Shown: positions 50,121 through 60,600 of the stretch, piece after piece
Position numbering within the stretch: position 1 is the first letter of the stretch
How the letters are laid out: each line of letters starts with the position of its first letter
NCBI GenBank assembly: GCA_965249835.1
Contig: CBDFMY010000003.1
Location: forward strand, 248,001-312,000
Length of the DNA: 64,000 nucleotides
Reading direction: 5' to 3'
Origin: JAHRAW01 sp965249835
Lineage (GTDB): Bacteria > Pseudomonadota > Gammaproteobacteria > Arenicellales > Poriferihabitantaceae
Notes under the pieces: model-generated
Told to the model about the DNA's origin: nothing
What the model saw: only the letters and a program-made list of their open reading frames with translations
Database searches by the model: none
Program-made: the position numbers and the translations under genes

Positions 50121-51221
50121 ATGCTAACGGAATGGCTCCAACTCATCCACATAAAAGGGCTGCCGGTTGCCGCCAAGCGCAGACTGGTGACCGCGCTGGG
50201 CTCGCCGGCGGCGGTGTTGCGGGCTGATACCGCCACCCTCACCGGATTGCTCGGCACGACACGCCGAGCACCGCCACAGATGACCTATCCGAATGTGGAT
50301 GCCGATCTCGCGGTTTTGCAACGCATCGGCGGCCGCTTCATCGACTTCAACAGCCCCGACTTCCCGCCTTTGCTCAACCAAATCAATGCCGCGCCCCTTG
50401 GCCTGTTCGTGCTGGGCAATCTCTCGTTGCTGTGCAGTCCGCAACTGGCCATGGTCGGTAGCCGCAAGCCCACTCCTTCGGGCCGGCGCACCACCGAGCA
50501 ATTGGCCGCCGAACTGAGCACGCTGGGCCTGACCATCACCAGCGGCATGGCACTTGGCATCGACCACTGCGCCCATCGCGGTTGCCTCGATGCCGGCGGG
50601 AAAACCATCGCGGTAATCGCCACCGGCATTGACATCGCCTATCCCCGGGGCAATCAATCGCTACACCGGGAAATCGCGGAAAACGGGTTGATTGTCTCCG
50701 AATACCCGCCGGGCGTGCCGCCCAGACGCGAGCATTTTCCTCAGCGAAACCGGCTGATTAGCGGCCTTTCCCTAGGCACGCTGGTGGTGGAGGCGGGCAT
50801 CCGCAGCGGTAGTTTGATTACCGCAAGGCTGGCCGGCGAACAGGGTCGGGAGGTGTTCGCCGTGCCCGGCTCCATACACATTCCGGTCAGCCGCGGCTGC
50901 CATCACTTGTTGCGGCAGGGGGCGAAACTGGTGGAAACCAGCGATGACATCCTTGAGGAAATCGGGCAATTCTTCGCTGCGCAGCCCGGGCCGCAGCCCA
51001 AACTCGGCGGCGAGCCGCTCGCTATGGCGGGCGGGCCCGGCGATTTGTCCGATGAAGTGGCGCACGTATACGACTTCATCGACTATACTCCCGCCGCCAT
51101 AGACCAACTAATCTGGCAAAGTGGATTGACGGCGGACAAAGTTTCATACATCCTAACGGAACTGGAACTCAAAGGGCTGATCGCCACCACCACCGGCGGC
51201 TATCAGCGTCTGCCTCAATGA
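50121..51221 (+). CDS. dprA: DNA-processing protein DprA
   Basis: 366 residues. The Rossmann-like core has MVGSRKPTPSGRRTTEQLAA, SGMALGIDHCAHRG and LSLGTLVVEAGIRSGSLITA, then the C-terminal winged domain (IDQLIWQSGLTADKVSYILT). It loads RecA on single-stranded DNA during natural transformation. It begins the dprA-smg-topA block, typical of gamma- and betaproteobacteria. It lies 49 bp after the reading frame of the IS. Confidence 0.96.
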   Translation: MLTEWLQLIHIKGLPVAAKRRLVTALGSPAAVLRADTATLTGLLGTTRRAPPQMTYPNVDADLAVLQRIGGRFIDFNSPDFPPLLNQINAAPLGLFVLGNLSLLCSPQLAMVGSRKPTPSGRRTTEQLAAELSTLGLTITSGMALGIDHCAHRGCLDAGGKTIAVIATGIDIAYPRGNQSLHREIAENGLIVSEYPPGVPPRREHFPQRNRLISGLSLGTLVVEAGIRSGSLITARLAGEQGREVFAVPGSIHIPVSRGCHHLLRQGAKLVETSDDILEEIGQFFAAQPGPQPKLGGEPLAMAGGPGDLSDEVAHVYDFIDYTPAAIDQLIWQSGLTADKVSYILTELELKGLIATTTGGYQRLPQ

Positions 51222-51297
51222 CCGCCGGCGGCTTTTTGTTGCCGTGCCTTGACCTATCAACCCGATTCGTTGCCCTGAATTTACCGACCTGACTTCA

Positions 51298-51780
51298 ATG
51301 AAAGAAAACGTGCTTGATGTTCTCATCTACCTGTTTGAGAACTATATGTTTGACGAAGAAGAATACGAACCCGATCAGGAAACCCTGGCGCTGGAACTCA
51401 GCCAGGCCGGGTTTGAACACAGCATGATCGACCGTGCCTTCGACTGGCTGGAGAACCTTGCGCAACTGTGTGAGCAGAACGCCGCCGCGCCGTCCGCCGC
51501 CAATCAGGACGCGTTGCGCCACTACACATCGGCCGAGGCCGAACGTCTGGGCATTGAAGCCCAGGGCCTGTTGCTCAACCTTGAACAATGCGGTGTACTC
51601 GACCCGGCTTCGCGCGAGATGGTTATCAACCAGCTCATGGCACTGGAAGTAGACAGCATCGACATCGATCACCTCAAGTGGGTGATTCTCATGGTGCTGA
51701 GTAACTACGCCGAAGGCAAAGGGATTTCCGAGTTGACCGAGTCGCTGGTCCTTAACGGACTGCATACCTGCATTCACTAA
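51298..51780 (+). CDS. smg: Smg family protein (DUF494)
   Basis: 160 residues. MKENVLDVLIYLFENYMFDE is the typical start, AFDWLENLAQL and VINQLMALEVDSIDIDHLKW complete it. Acidic. The function is unknown, but position between dprA and topA is conserved. It starts 77 bp after dprA. Confidence 0.95.
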   Translation: MKENVLDVLIYLFENYMFDEEEYEPDQETLALELSQAGFEHSMIDRAFDWLENLAQLCEQNAAAPSAANQDALRHYTSAEAERLGIEAQGLLLNLEQCGVLDPASREMVINQLMALEVDSIDIDHLKWVILMVLSNYAEGKGISELTESLVLNGLHTCIH

Positions 51781-51807
51781 ATAACCTTGATAAAGAATTC
51801 CGGTGGT

Positions 51808-54243
51808 ATGGGAAAACCGCTGATCATCGTCGAATCGCCGGCCAAGGCGCGCTCCATGTCGAAATACCTTGGCGACGATTTCACCGCGCTGGCCTCCTAC
51901 GGCCACGTCCGCGACCTGTTGCCGAAGCAGGGCGCGGTGTTGCCCGATGAAGATTTCGCGATGCACTATGAGATTATCGAGCGTAGCAAAAAACACGTGG
52001 ATGCCATCGTGCGAGCCATGAAGAAAGCCGATTCGTTGTATCTTGCCACCGACCCGGACCGCGAAGGGGAAGCGATTTCCTGGCATCTGCACGAACTGCT
52101 GAAAGAGCGCAATGCCATCGGCGACAAGCCGGTCTATCGGGTGGAGTTTCACGAAATTACCGCCACCGCCATCCGTCGGGCGGTGGAAAACCCCAGAGAG
52201 TTGTCTACCAATTTGATCGACGCCCAGCAGGCGCGGCGTGCGCTTGACTATCTGGTGGGCTTCAACCTGTCGCCGCTGTTGTGGAAAAAGGTGCGTCGGG
52301 GTTTGTCTGCCGGACGCGTGCAAAGCCCGGCGTTGCGCTTGATTTGCGAGCGCGAAGCGGAGGTCGAAAAATTCATCGCACGGGAATACTGGAGCGTGGA
52401 AGCGGATCTCAGCACCAAAAGCGATGGCAAAGAAGAAGCATTCACCGCCCGCCTGACCCATTTTGAAAACGAAAAACTCGGGCAGTTTTCGATTACCGAA
52501 GAAAAGCGTGCGCAACATGTGGAAACGACGCTGACACAAGCCGCCGACGGCAAACTGGTGGTCGCATCGGTCGAGAAAAAACAGCGCAAGCGCAACCCGG
52601 CGCCGCCGTTCACCACATCCACGCTGCAGCAGGAGGCATCGCGCAAACTGGGATTCAGCGCCCGGCGCACCATGCAAACCGCCCAGCAGTTATACGAAGG
52701 CATCGACGTGGAAGGCGGCGCCACCGGATTGATTACCTACATGCGCACCGACTCGGTGGCGCTGTCCGGGGAAGCGGTCTCAGAGATTCGCGCGCTCATC
52801 ACCGAGCGTTACGGCGCCGATGCGGTTGCCACTGAGGCGCGAGTTTTCAAAAACAAAACCAAAAACGCTCAGGAAGCGCACGAAGCGGTGCGCCCGACTC
52901 TGGCTACGCGTATTCCGGAGAAACTAAAAAATCATCTGTCCAACGACCAGTTGCGACTGTATGAATTGATCTGGAAGCGCACGGTTGCCTGCCAGATGAT
53001 TCACGCCACCATCGACACGGTGTCGGTGGATTTGCACGCCGGCGCATCCACTCCGCCAACCGGTGTGTTTCGCGCCAGCGGCTCCACCATCCGCATTGCC
53101 GGATTTATGGCGGTGTATATTGAGGGGCAGGATGACAAAAAAACCCAGCCGGAAAAGGAGATGATTTTGCCGGCCATGGAGCAAGGCGATGCCGTCGACT
53201 TGAATGAGATTCGTCCGCAGCAGCATTTCACCGAACCGCCGCCGCGCTACAACGAGGCGACTCTGGTGAAAACGCTGGAAGCCTACGGCATCGGACGCCC
53301 CTCCACCTACGCTTCGATTATCAGCACGCTACTCAATCGGGAATATGTGACGCTGGAAAAGCGGCGCTTTGGACCCACCGAAATTGGCAAAATTGTCAGC
53401 CGCTTTCTGTCCGAACATTTCACCGACTACATTGATTACGAATTCACCGCGCGCATGGAAGATTCGCTGGATGAAATTTCGCGCGGCGAAAAAAAGTGGG
53501 TTCCCCTCTTGCGAGAATTCTGGGAGCCGTTCTCGAAACAACTGGAGAAAAAAGAAGAAGGCGTCAGCCGCGAAGAAGTGATTCAGTCACGGCAACTGGG
53601 CGTTGACCCGAAAAGCGGCAAGCCGGTGTCGGTGCGCATGGGGCGCTATGGACCATTTGCGCAAATCGGCACCCGCGAGGATGAGGAAAAACCAACTTTC
53701 GCCAGTTTGTTGTCCGGTCAGAAACTCGACAGCATCAACCTTGAGCAGGCTCTTGAACTTTTCAAACTGCCACGCACGCTGGGCCAGACTGAAGAGGGCG
53801 AGAAGGTGACCGTGGCCATCGGGCGATTCGGGCCATATATAAAATACGACGACAAATACGTCTCCCTCGGAAAAGACAACGACCCCTATACCGTTGACTT
53901 GGCAACCGCGCTCGTGCTGGTCGCCGAGAAAAAGAAACTCGAAGCCAACCGCATCATCCTTGACTTCACCGATGCCGGCATCCGGGTGCTAAACGGTCGC
54001 TACGGCCCTTACATCACCGATGGCCAAAAGAATATAACGGTGCCCAAAGACATCGAAGATTTGAAAACCCTGACGCTGGAAGATTGCGAGAAATTATTGA
54101 AAGAAGCCAAACCCGGGCGTGGTCGGAAAAAATTCGGTAAGAAACCCGGAGGCAGCAAGAAGAAAGCCGGTAAGAAGAAAACTGACAAGAAAAAAGCCAG
54201 TAAGAATAAAACTGGTAGGAAGAAAACGACGAAATCAAAATAA
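51808..54243 (+). CDS. topA: DNA topoisomerase I
   Basis: 811 residues from ATG 51808 (GGTGG upstream; a TTG seven codons earlier is also open). The Toprim domain has IVESPAKARSM and the acidic triad DPDREGE (82-88). The catalytic Tyr311 is in TYMRTDSVALS. The C-terminus has no zinc-finger cysteines but two Toprim-associated GRFGPYIKY/GRYGPYITD repeats, and then a 45-residue Lys-rich tail. It relaxes negative supercoils. It follows smg by 27 bp. Confidence 0.97.
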   Translation: MGKPLIIVESPAKARSMSKYLGDDFTALASYGHVRDLLPKQGAVLPDEDFAMHYEIIERSKKHVDAIVRAMKKADSLYLATDPDREGEAISWHLHELLKERNAIGDKPVYRVEFHEITATAIRRAVENPRELSTNLIDAQQARRALDYLVGFNLSPLLWKKVRRGLSAGRVQSPALRLICEREAEVEKFIAREYWSVEADLSTKSDGKEEAFTARLTHFENEKLGQFSITEEKRAQHVETTLTQAADGKLVVASVEKKQRKRNPAPPFTTSTLQQEASRKLGFSARRTMQTAQQLYEGIDVEGGATGLITYMRTDSVALSGEAVSEIRALITERYGADAVATEARVFKNKTKNAQEAHEAVRPTLATRIPEKLKNHLSNDQLRLYELIWKRTVACQMIHATIDTVSVDLHAGASTPPTGVFRASGSTIRIAGFMAVYIEGQDDKKTQPEKEMILPAMEQGDAVDLNEIRPQQHFTEPPPRYNEATLVKTLEAYGIGRPSTYASIISTLLNREYVTLEKRRFGPTEIGKIVSRFLSEHFTDYIDYEFTARMEDSLDEISRGEKKWVPLLREFWEPFSKQLEKKEEGVSREEVIQSRQLGVDPKSGKPVSVRMGRYGPFAQIGTREDEEKPTFASLLSGQKLDSINLEQALELFKLPRTLGQTEEGEKVTVAIGRFGPYIKYDDKYVSLGKDNDPYTVDLATALVLVAEKKKLEANRIILDFTDAGIRVLNGRYGPYITDGQKNITVPKDIEDLKTLTLEDCEKLLKEAKPGRGRKKFGKKPGGSKKKAGKKKTDKKKASKNKTGRKKTTKSK

Positions 54244-54247
54244 CTTT

Positions 54248-54274
54248 GTCGTTCCCGTATATGCGGGAATCCAG
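54248..54274 (+). repeat. dRS3-like intergenic palindromic repeat
   Basis: GTCGTTCCCGTATATGCGGG followed by AATCCAG has the layout of the widespread repeat GTCATTCCC-N-GGGAATCCAG, with a 9-bp stem. It lies directly after topA. A second inverted repeat (CATTCGT/ACGAATG) is at 54339-54359. Both are in the 161-bp gap before the convergent gene. Confidence 0.7.
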
Positions 54275-54404
54275 TTATCGCCAAGGACGGTTCGGCGGAT
54301 TAGGACGCGAGGGCCGAACAACATGCTTCCTGTCTCGTCATTCGTGCATAGAACGAATGCGGAGTAGCCACAATAAATTAAATATCAGTATCGATATCAC
54401 TCTA

Positions 54405-57400
54405 TTACAGTCTAATGTTTATTGGGTCGGCGTCTATCTTCCCCGCTTTCCATAAACTAACGGGGTCAAAATATCTTTTTACTACCCCTTTCTTGGATCC
54501 AACACTGCTGACCAATAGAATGCAATACGCATCACCCCTCCCTTCCGAGTGTAGCTTTTTAGCCCAATTCCATTGCGCACGAGATACTTGAAATAGTTGT
54601 GGAGTCTCACCGATTTTGCTTTTCACCTCATAATAGAGAACTTCTTCGCCATCCTTTTTTATTACAAAATCATAACCTTTACCAACATTCCCTTTTTGAT
54701 TCAGCCAATTCACTTCGTGCTCTGGGTGTTTGCATAACAAATATTTGTTTGCAACACGTTCCCCATACATGCCTATCTCTTCACTATCTTTAGAGTTGTC
54801 AGGTTTACTGGTATTTTCCCGCTCTTTTCCACTATCGTTAACTGCATCATTTGTCTCAGAATTTATGTCCTGACCCGATAAATCTTCCTGCCCGTATTCT
54901 GAAAATCCTGTTGTATCTTCAACTATGACTACCTCATCAGGTTCAACTTCCGGCTTCCATTTTGTTTCACCCTTACCCTTTTCAGTGTCCCGCATTTGTT
55001 TCCATTGTTTAAACTCTGCGTAACTCTCTTCGTCCACTACCTTTAGTTCTGGGTGATTTTTCTCGAATTCAGCAATTTCATCCAACTTTAACTCTAATGA
55101 TTTAACTAATTCTAAAACTTTTCCATCTTCTTTTTGATAGTCATCGTGCAAATCATCAAGTGCTATTCCATTCATTGGAGAATCTATTAATTTGCTGTCC
55201 TTGCCATACAGCCACCGCCTTGCCTGTAACGCATTCATTGCCTTTGATGTCTGTCTATTCCCTTTGTTGTATTGGTAGTTTTGGTTTGTTTTCGTCTCTA
55301 CATAGCCCTTCAACTTGTTGGGGTAATCAAGCAACTCTGACCACAATATTATAGATTTCTTGGCTGTTATGTTTTCCAAACAAAACCCCATGCCATATAT
55401 GTAAAACTCTGGATTAAACCCATTAACACTTCTTTTATGCCAACCATGGCCATCGACTTTAATGTCGCTAATGCCAAACTTTTTTAACTTAGATCGAATG
55501 CCCAAACGCTCCAGAAACTCTCTACTGTTTTTTATTGACCCGACATCATCATCTATGAAATAAATCCCATCATCTATATTGTTTCCTTCATACCATGCTA
55601 ACAATCTGTCTGTACGAAAATACACATTGTTTGGTTGCTGAAAACAAATTTCTTGATTTTTATTTGCGCATTTTATAAATCCCACAGCTTTCAATAAATC
55701 AATAATTTGCGCTTTTTTATACTCATCACCTTGCAACCAAATTTTCAATGCCTTGCTGAAGTCGTGCATGTAATCATCGTTGCCAACTTGAATGACATCG
55801 TTTTGATATTTGGGAACAATAAACTCTTTAATCTCGGCAATATCATCTGGCTCACCAAGCCCAAGTCTCGTTAGAAATAATCGTGCATTCTCGTTTTCGG
55901 AAATGGATCTCTTTACCGTTTTGAAATCTGATGCTCTTTCTGATGGAATATAAACTTGCGGTTCATCAGAATCATTGTATGGACATACATGTAAGTCATC
56001 TTCCAACCGAATGATTGGGCGTCTTCGTAAAACCCCGCTTTCTTGATAATAGGATTTAGCTCTATATAACGCTTCATTATTGATTATGCGTGAATAAAAT
56101 TTGACTATCCATTCGTCATTCTTGGAATCCATAAAATTCTTTGTTATTTGATGGCAGAAATGCTCCACAGTAATTTCAGGAATGCCCAATACTGATATTA
56201 AATAATTTTTTAATTCTTGTTGCGTATCGGATGTTATCGCTGTATTTAACCAATCTTTTTTTTGAAATAAATTTTTACAATCAGAACTATCCAACAACCC
56301 CGGTAGCGATTTATCTCTCGCCAGCAAAACATCTTTAGCGCACACATACTGATTATCCGAAGCTGGCAATAGACAATTGGTTTCCAATTCCTCCTTAACT
56401 TTTTCGAATGTTGCACGATATAATGGATGTTCATATTCCGAATCAATTGGTAACAAAGATAAAAAATCAACAGTTAGCAAATTTTTTTCTTTAATTAGTC
56501 GAATGCTTTCCGTAATCAGCGTTGATAGTTCATTCGTAATGATTTCGTTTTGATGGCCCTCCAAGGGAATCATTTCGCGGTTTGGTGTGGTCTTGTACGG
56601 TGCGTGAGCCAAAAACTTTAATCTTGGTTGTTCTTTTGTTGGAAAAAATACAAATAATTTTGGATCATGCGCTGCAACAACCGCACCACCATCAGCATTT
56701 AATTGATACGCAACTGCTATGTTGTATTTGGTGTTGTCTATTTCTATGGGTTTTTTAAATACAAAATAATATTTCTCGTTAGTCCGCTCATTGACTCGTG
56801 AGAATATGCACGATTTATCTCCATTAATTTCCGCACGATAGATGCCTTTTTCAGTTTCCGTATTCCATTGAACATCGCGGATGTTTTTTAAAAATAATAG
56901 TGATTCTGATTCTAATTCTTGCAGACGTTTAGATGTTTCTTTGTAGGTCTCTTTCGGTGATAAGCCAGACCGATTAAATGGAATGTCTATGACCGTGCAA
57001 TTTTCTTTAGCATTTTTAGGATCAACTTCCTCTGGAACAATAAAGTCAACAATACGAAAATTATATCTTCCAGAATAAATGTGTGGCGCTTTCGTTATTG
57101 CAAAAACAGATTTAAACCCTGCTCCAAAAGTACCAATTGCATTAACATCATCCTTTTTTGTTGATGCATTTATGCCTGTTATTGAATCAACGTCATCAAA
57201 ATCAAATAATTTTTTACCGTTGTGCTGAAACTCTAATGATTTGTAGCGCAAGTTAAATGTAACCTTTGATGCCCCCGCATCATCCGCATTTTGCAAAAGT
57301 TCATAGACAAAATGCGATGGGTCAGAATACATCCCCGCAATTATGGCGAGAGAATTGTCGTTATTCGCTCTACACGACTCAACATGAGCCTGTCTTTTTT

Positions 57401-57425
57401 TTGTTAATTCTTTCAACTTTTTCAT
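54405..57425 (-). CDS. Sacsin-like GHKL ATPase with C-terminal DUF3883 nuclease-like domain
   Basis: 1006 residues from ATG 57425 (a GTG three codons earlier is also open). Residues 30-130 hold an HSP90-type ATP site as in the sacsin N-terminus: HFVYELLQNADDAGASKVTF (Glu42, Asn46, Asp49) and IGTFGAGFKSVFAI (about 97-110). The DxG box is changed to QHNGKKL. The middle 600 residues are unassigned. After an acidic linker (about 820-880) comes a DUF3883 domain with GYDF (Asp919) and YYEVKSK (Glu933, Lys935), the PD-(D/E)XK pattern. DUF3883 proteins are common in restriction and anti-phage loci. The gene is clearly AT-richer than topA and rpoC, suggesting transfer. Its substrate is unknown. Confidence 0.78.
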   Translation of the reverse strand: MKKLKELTKKRQAHVESCRANNDNSLAIIAGMYSDPSHFVYELLQNADDAGASKVTFNLRYKSLEFQHNGKKLFDFDDVDSITGINASTKKDDVNAIGTFGAGFKSVFAITKAPHIYSGRYNFRIVDFIVPEEVDPKNAKENCTVIDIPFNRSGLSPKETYKETSKRLQELESESLLFLKNIRDVQWNTETEKGIYRAEINGDKSCIFSRVNERTNEKYYFVFKKPIEIDNTKYNIAVAYQLNADGGAVVAAHDPKLFVFFPTKEQPRLKFLAHAPYKTTPNREMIPLEGHQNEIITNELSTLITESIRLIKEKNLLTVDFLSLLPIDSEYEHPLYRATFEKVKEELETNCLLPASDNQYVCAKDVLLARDKSLPGLLDSSDCKNLFQKKDWLNTAITSDTQQELKNYLISVLGIPEITVEHFCHQITKNFMDSKNDEWIVKFYSRIINNEALYRAKSYYQESGVLRRRPIIRLEDDLHVCPYNDSDEPQVYIPSERASDFKTVKRSISENENARLFLTRLGLGEPDDIAEIKEFIVPKYQNDVIQVGNDDYMHDFSKALKIWLQGDEYKKAQIIDLLKAVGFIKCANKNQEICFQQPNNVYFRTDRLLAWYEGNNIDDGIYFIDDDVGSIKNSREFLERLGIRSKLKKFGISDIKVDGHGWHKRSVNGFNPEFYIYGMGFCLENITAKKSIILWSELLDYPNKLKGYVETKTNQNYQYNKGNRQTSKAMNALQARRWLYGKDSKLIDSPMNGIALDDLHDDYQKEDGKVLELVKSLELKLDEIAEFEKNHPELKVVDEESYAEFKQWKQMRDTEKGKGETKWKPEVEPDEVVIVEDTTGFSEYGQEDLSGQDINSETNDAVNDSGKERENTSKPDNSKDSEEIGMYGERVANKYLLCKHPEHEVNWLNQKGNVGKGYDFVIKKDGEEVLYYEVKSKIGETPQLFQVSRAQWNWAKKLHSEGRGDAYCILLVSSVGSKKGVVKRYFDPVSLWKAGKIDADPINIRL

Positions 57426-57500
57426 GTTTCTCACTATCTTTGTTTATTGCCAATGGCGAATCGGACGGGGATGATTTCTTTTGAGACGCCAAAAGCAAAT

Positions 57501-57531
57501 GAGAAGAAAAAGTCCGGCATAGCCGGACTCT
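57501..57531 (-). terminator. Intrinsic terminator downstream of rpoC
   Basis: On the minus strand AGTCCGGCTATGCCGGACT (57529-57511) forms an 8-bp stem followed by TTTTTC. It is about 105 bp after the rpoC stop and about 85 bp before the ATPase-nuclease gene, so it separates the two transcripts. Confidence 0.75.
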
Positions 57532-57583
57532 TAGTATCGTCACGCGAAGCGTGATACTAAAACGGCGTTGCCGCGGCAACGCC
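57532..57583 (-). other. Two further stacked hairpins between rpoC and the terminator
   Basis: 57532-57559 pairs TAGTATC..CACGC with GCGTG..ATACTA, and 57564-57583 is GGCGTTGCCGCGGCAACGCC. With the terminator they make three consecutive stem-loops in about 75 bp, perhaps an mRNA 3'-end stabiliser. Confidence 0.6.
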
Positions 57584-57636
57584 ACCATCGCTTACACCGC
57601 ATCAATCCTTACACACCGGGCCTTACACACCAATCC

Positions 57637-60600
57637 TTACTCCGCAGTCACCACGCTTTGGGATTCATCGGGAGATTTAATCTCCGCGGGGATTGTGGCG
57701 GCGGTGTCAGCGGAGTTGTCGTCGGGCGTTTCCGGGTCGGCGGATTCATCGTCCGCGGCGTTCAACAACCCTTCCAGTTCCTGATCTTTTTGTAAACTCT
57801 CGAGGCGGTTGCGTTTTCGCTCATCGTGAAACGCCAGTCCGGTGCCGGCCGGAATGAGACGCCCAACGATGACATTTTCCTTGAGACCGCGCAAGGTGTC
57901 GATCTTGCCGTTGACCGAAGCATCGGTCAGCACTCGCGTGGTTTCCTGAAAAGACGCGGCGGAGATGAATGACTCGGTGGTCAACGAGGCTTTGGTGATG
58001 CCGAGCAACACCGGATCAAACTTCGCCGGATTTTTGCCCTGCGCGATCAGTTGGTCGTTTTCATCCAACAACCGCGACTTCTCCGCTTGCTCGCCGAGCA
58101 GGTAGTTGCTGTCACCCACTTCGGTCACTTTCACCTTGCGCAACATTTGTCGCACGATGACCTCGATGTGTTTGTCGTTAATCTTGACGCCTTGCAGTTG
58201 ATAGACGTCCTGAACTTCGTTGACGATGTAGTCGGCCAGTTCTTCGACTCCGCGATATTCGAGAATGTCGGAAGCCAGCGGCGAACCGTCCGCAACCACT
58301 TCGCCGCGCTTCACGGTCTGCCCTTCAAAAACGATAATCTGGCGGGTTTTGGGAATCAGCACGCTGGTGTTGGTGCCGTCCTCGCCGGTAATCATGAAGC
58401 GATGCTTGCTCTTGGTTTCCTTGCCGAACGAAACCACGCCGGAGGCCTGCGCGAGAATTTCCGGTTCTTTTGGTTTGCGCGCTTCGAACAACTCGATCAC
58501 GCGCGGCATACCGCCGGTGATGTCGCGGGCTTTTGACGACTCCTGGTGAACGCGTGCAAGGATGTCGCCACTTTGTACGTTCTGACCGTTGCGCAATTCA
58601 ATAATCGATTCCGGTGGCAGCGGGTAGCGGTCCAAATCGGTGCCGGGGATTTTCACCGGATTGCCCTCTTCGTCTTCAATCACGACCGCCGGCTTCATCA
58701 TCTGCGCACTACCGCGCAAACTCTGCGCATCGAGCACCTTAAAAGTTCTGCGGCCAGTCAGTTCGTCGGTCTGGGTTATTACATTCGCGCGCTCGCGGGT
58801 GTCGGCGAACACGAATTGATCGGCGACTTCGGTTACGCTGCCGTCGCGTTCTTTTGCCGGCTTGTTCATCTCTTTGGTTATTCTTTCATTCTCGTCATCG
58901 TCCACGCCGGTGAACACGATGTCGGTGAGCACGACCTTGCCGGACACCTCGGCGATGATTGGATTGGTATGCGGATCCCATCTGGCAACGATGTCGCCAA
59001 TCTCCACTTTGTCGCCATCTTTCACTAGCAGCATCGCGCCGCGTTGTAGCGAATGGCGTTCGCGGTCGCGACCGTTTGCATCGCGCACGATGAGTTCGTC
59101 GTTGCTGCTCAGCACCACATCCTGACTGTCGCTGTTTTTCACCAACTTGCCGACCTTGAGATGCACGGTGCCTTCGTTCTTGACCTCAATCTGCCCGACC
59201 CGCGCTTCGGAAGCGGCGCCGCCGATGTGAAAGGTGCGCAAGGTCAATTGCGTTCCCGGCTCGCCGATGGATTGCGCCGCGATGACGCCCACCGCCTCGC
59301 CGATGTTGATGACATGCCCGCGCCCGAGGTCGCGCCCGTAGCACTTGGCGCACACCCCGAAGCGGGTCTCGCAGGTAACCGCCGAGCGCACGGTTACTTC
59401 GTGGATATTGGCTTCCTCGACCACTTCCACCAACTGCTCGTCGAGCATTTGATCGCGAGAAATCAGCATCTTGCCGGTTGCCGGGTCGTGAATGTCCTCG
59501 GTGCTGAAACGACCGAGCAAGCGATCCTTCAAGGGAACCACCACCACGCCACCTTGCATCTGGGCTTCGCGTCGAAGTCCCTGGTTGGTGCCGCAATCTT
59601 CTTCGGTCGCCACCAGATTCTGGCAGACATCCACCAGACGGCGCGTCATGTAACCGGAGTTGGCGGTTTTCAGCGCGGTGTCGGTCAGCCCTTTGCGCGC
59701 ACCGTGGGTGGAGATGAAGTATTGCAATACATTCAGCCCTTCGCGGAAGTTCGCGGTAATCGGCGTTTCGATAATTGAGCCATCGGGTTTCGCCATCAAG
59801 CCGCGCATGCCCGCCAACTGCCGCAGTTGGGCGTGCGAGCCGCGCGCGCCGGAATCCGCCATCATGTAAATGGAGTTAAACGATTCCTGCTGGCCGAGTT
59901 TCCCGTCGCCGGTTACCACCGGCTCGGTGCCGAGTTCGCCCAGCATGGACTGCGCCACTTGCTCGCTGGTGCGCGACCAGATGTCGATTACTTTGTTATA
60001 CCGCTCGCCGTCAGTCAGCAAGCCGTTTTTATACTGGTCGAGAATTTCCTTCTCTTCTTTTTTTGCAGATTCGAGAATTTGCGCTTTGTCTCGCGGAATC
60101 ACCATGTCGTCCACGCCGATGGAAATGCCGGACATCGCCGCTACGCGAAAGCCGGTATACATCAACTGGTCTGCAAAAATCACGGTCTCCTTAAGCCCTT
60201 GCTGGCGATAGGATGTGTTGATGAGATCGGAGATGGTTTTCTTTTTCATTGTCCGGTCGATCAGCGAGAAGTCCAATCGTGGCGGCAGAATTTCCGACAG
60301 CAATGCACGCCCGACCGTGGTCTTCACCAATCGCGTCTCGCCGGTGGGATTACCGTGTTCATCTTTAATCGGCATTCGCACTTTGATTCTTGCGTGCAGG
60401 TGCGCTTCACCATTTTCATGGGCGCGTCGTACTTCATTGATATCGGCAAAATATTTCCGAACTTCATCAGCATCAACACCGCTGTGATGTTTTTCATGTT
60501 TAATGTTGCCTGCAATATCGATGCTGTTGCTCTCGCGCGTCATGTAATACAACCCAAGCACGATATCCTGAGACGGCACGATGATGGGCTCGCCGTTGGC

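Noticed and set aside
51295..52677. 460-codon minus-strand reading frame over smg and topA
   Set aside because: It is antisense to two recognised genes, has a composition typical of a shadow frame and matches no family.
54119..54243. Lys-rich tail of topA as a separate frame-shifted addition
   Set aside because: It is in frame with the enzyme and such basic tails are common in topoisomerase I.
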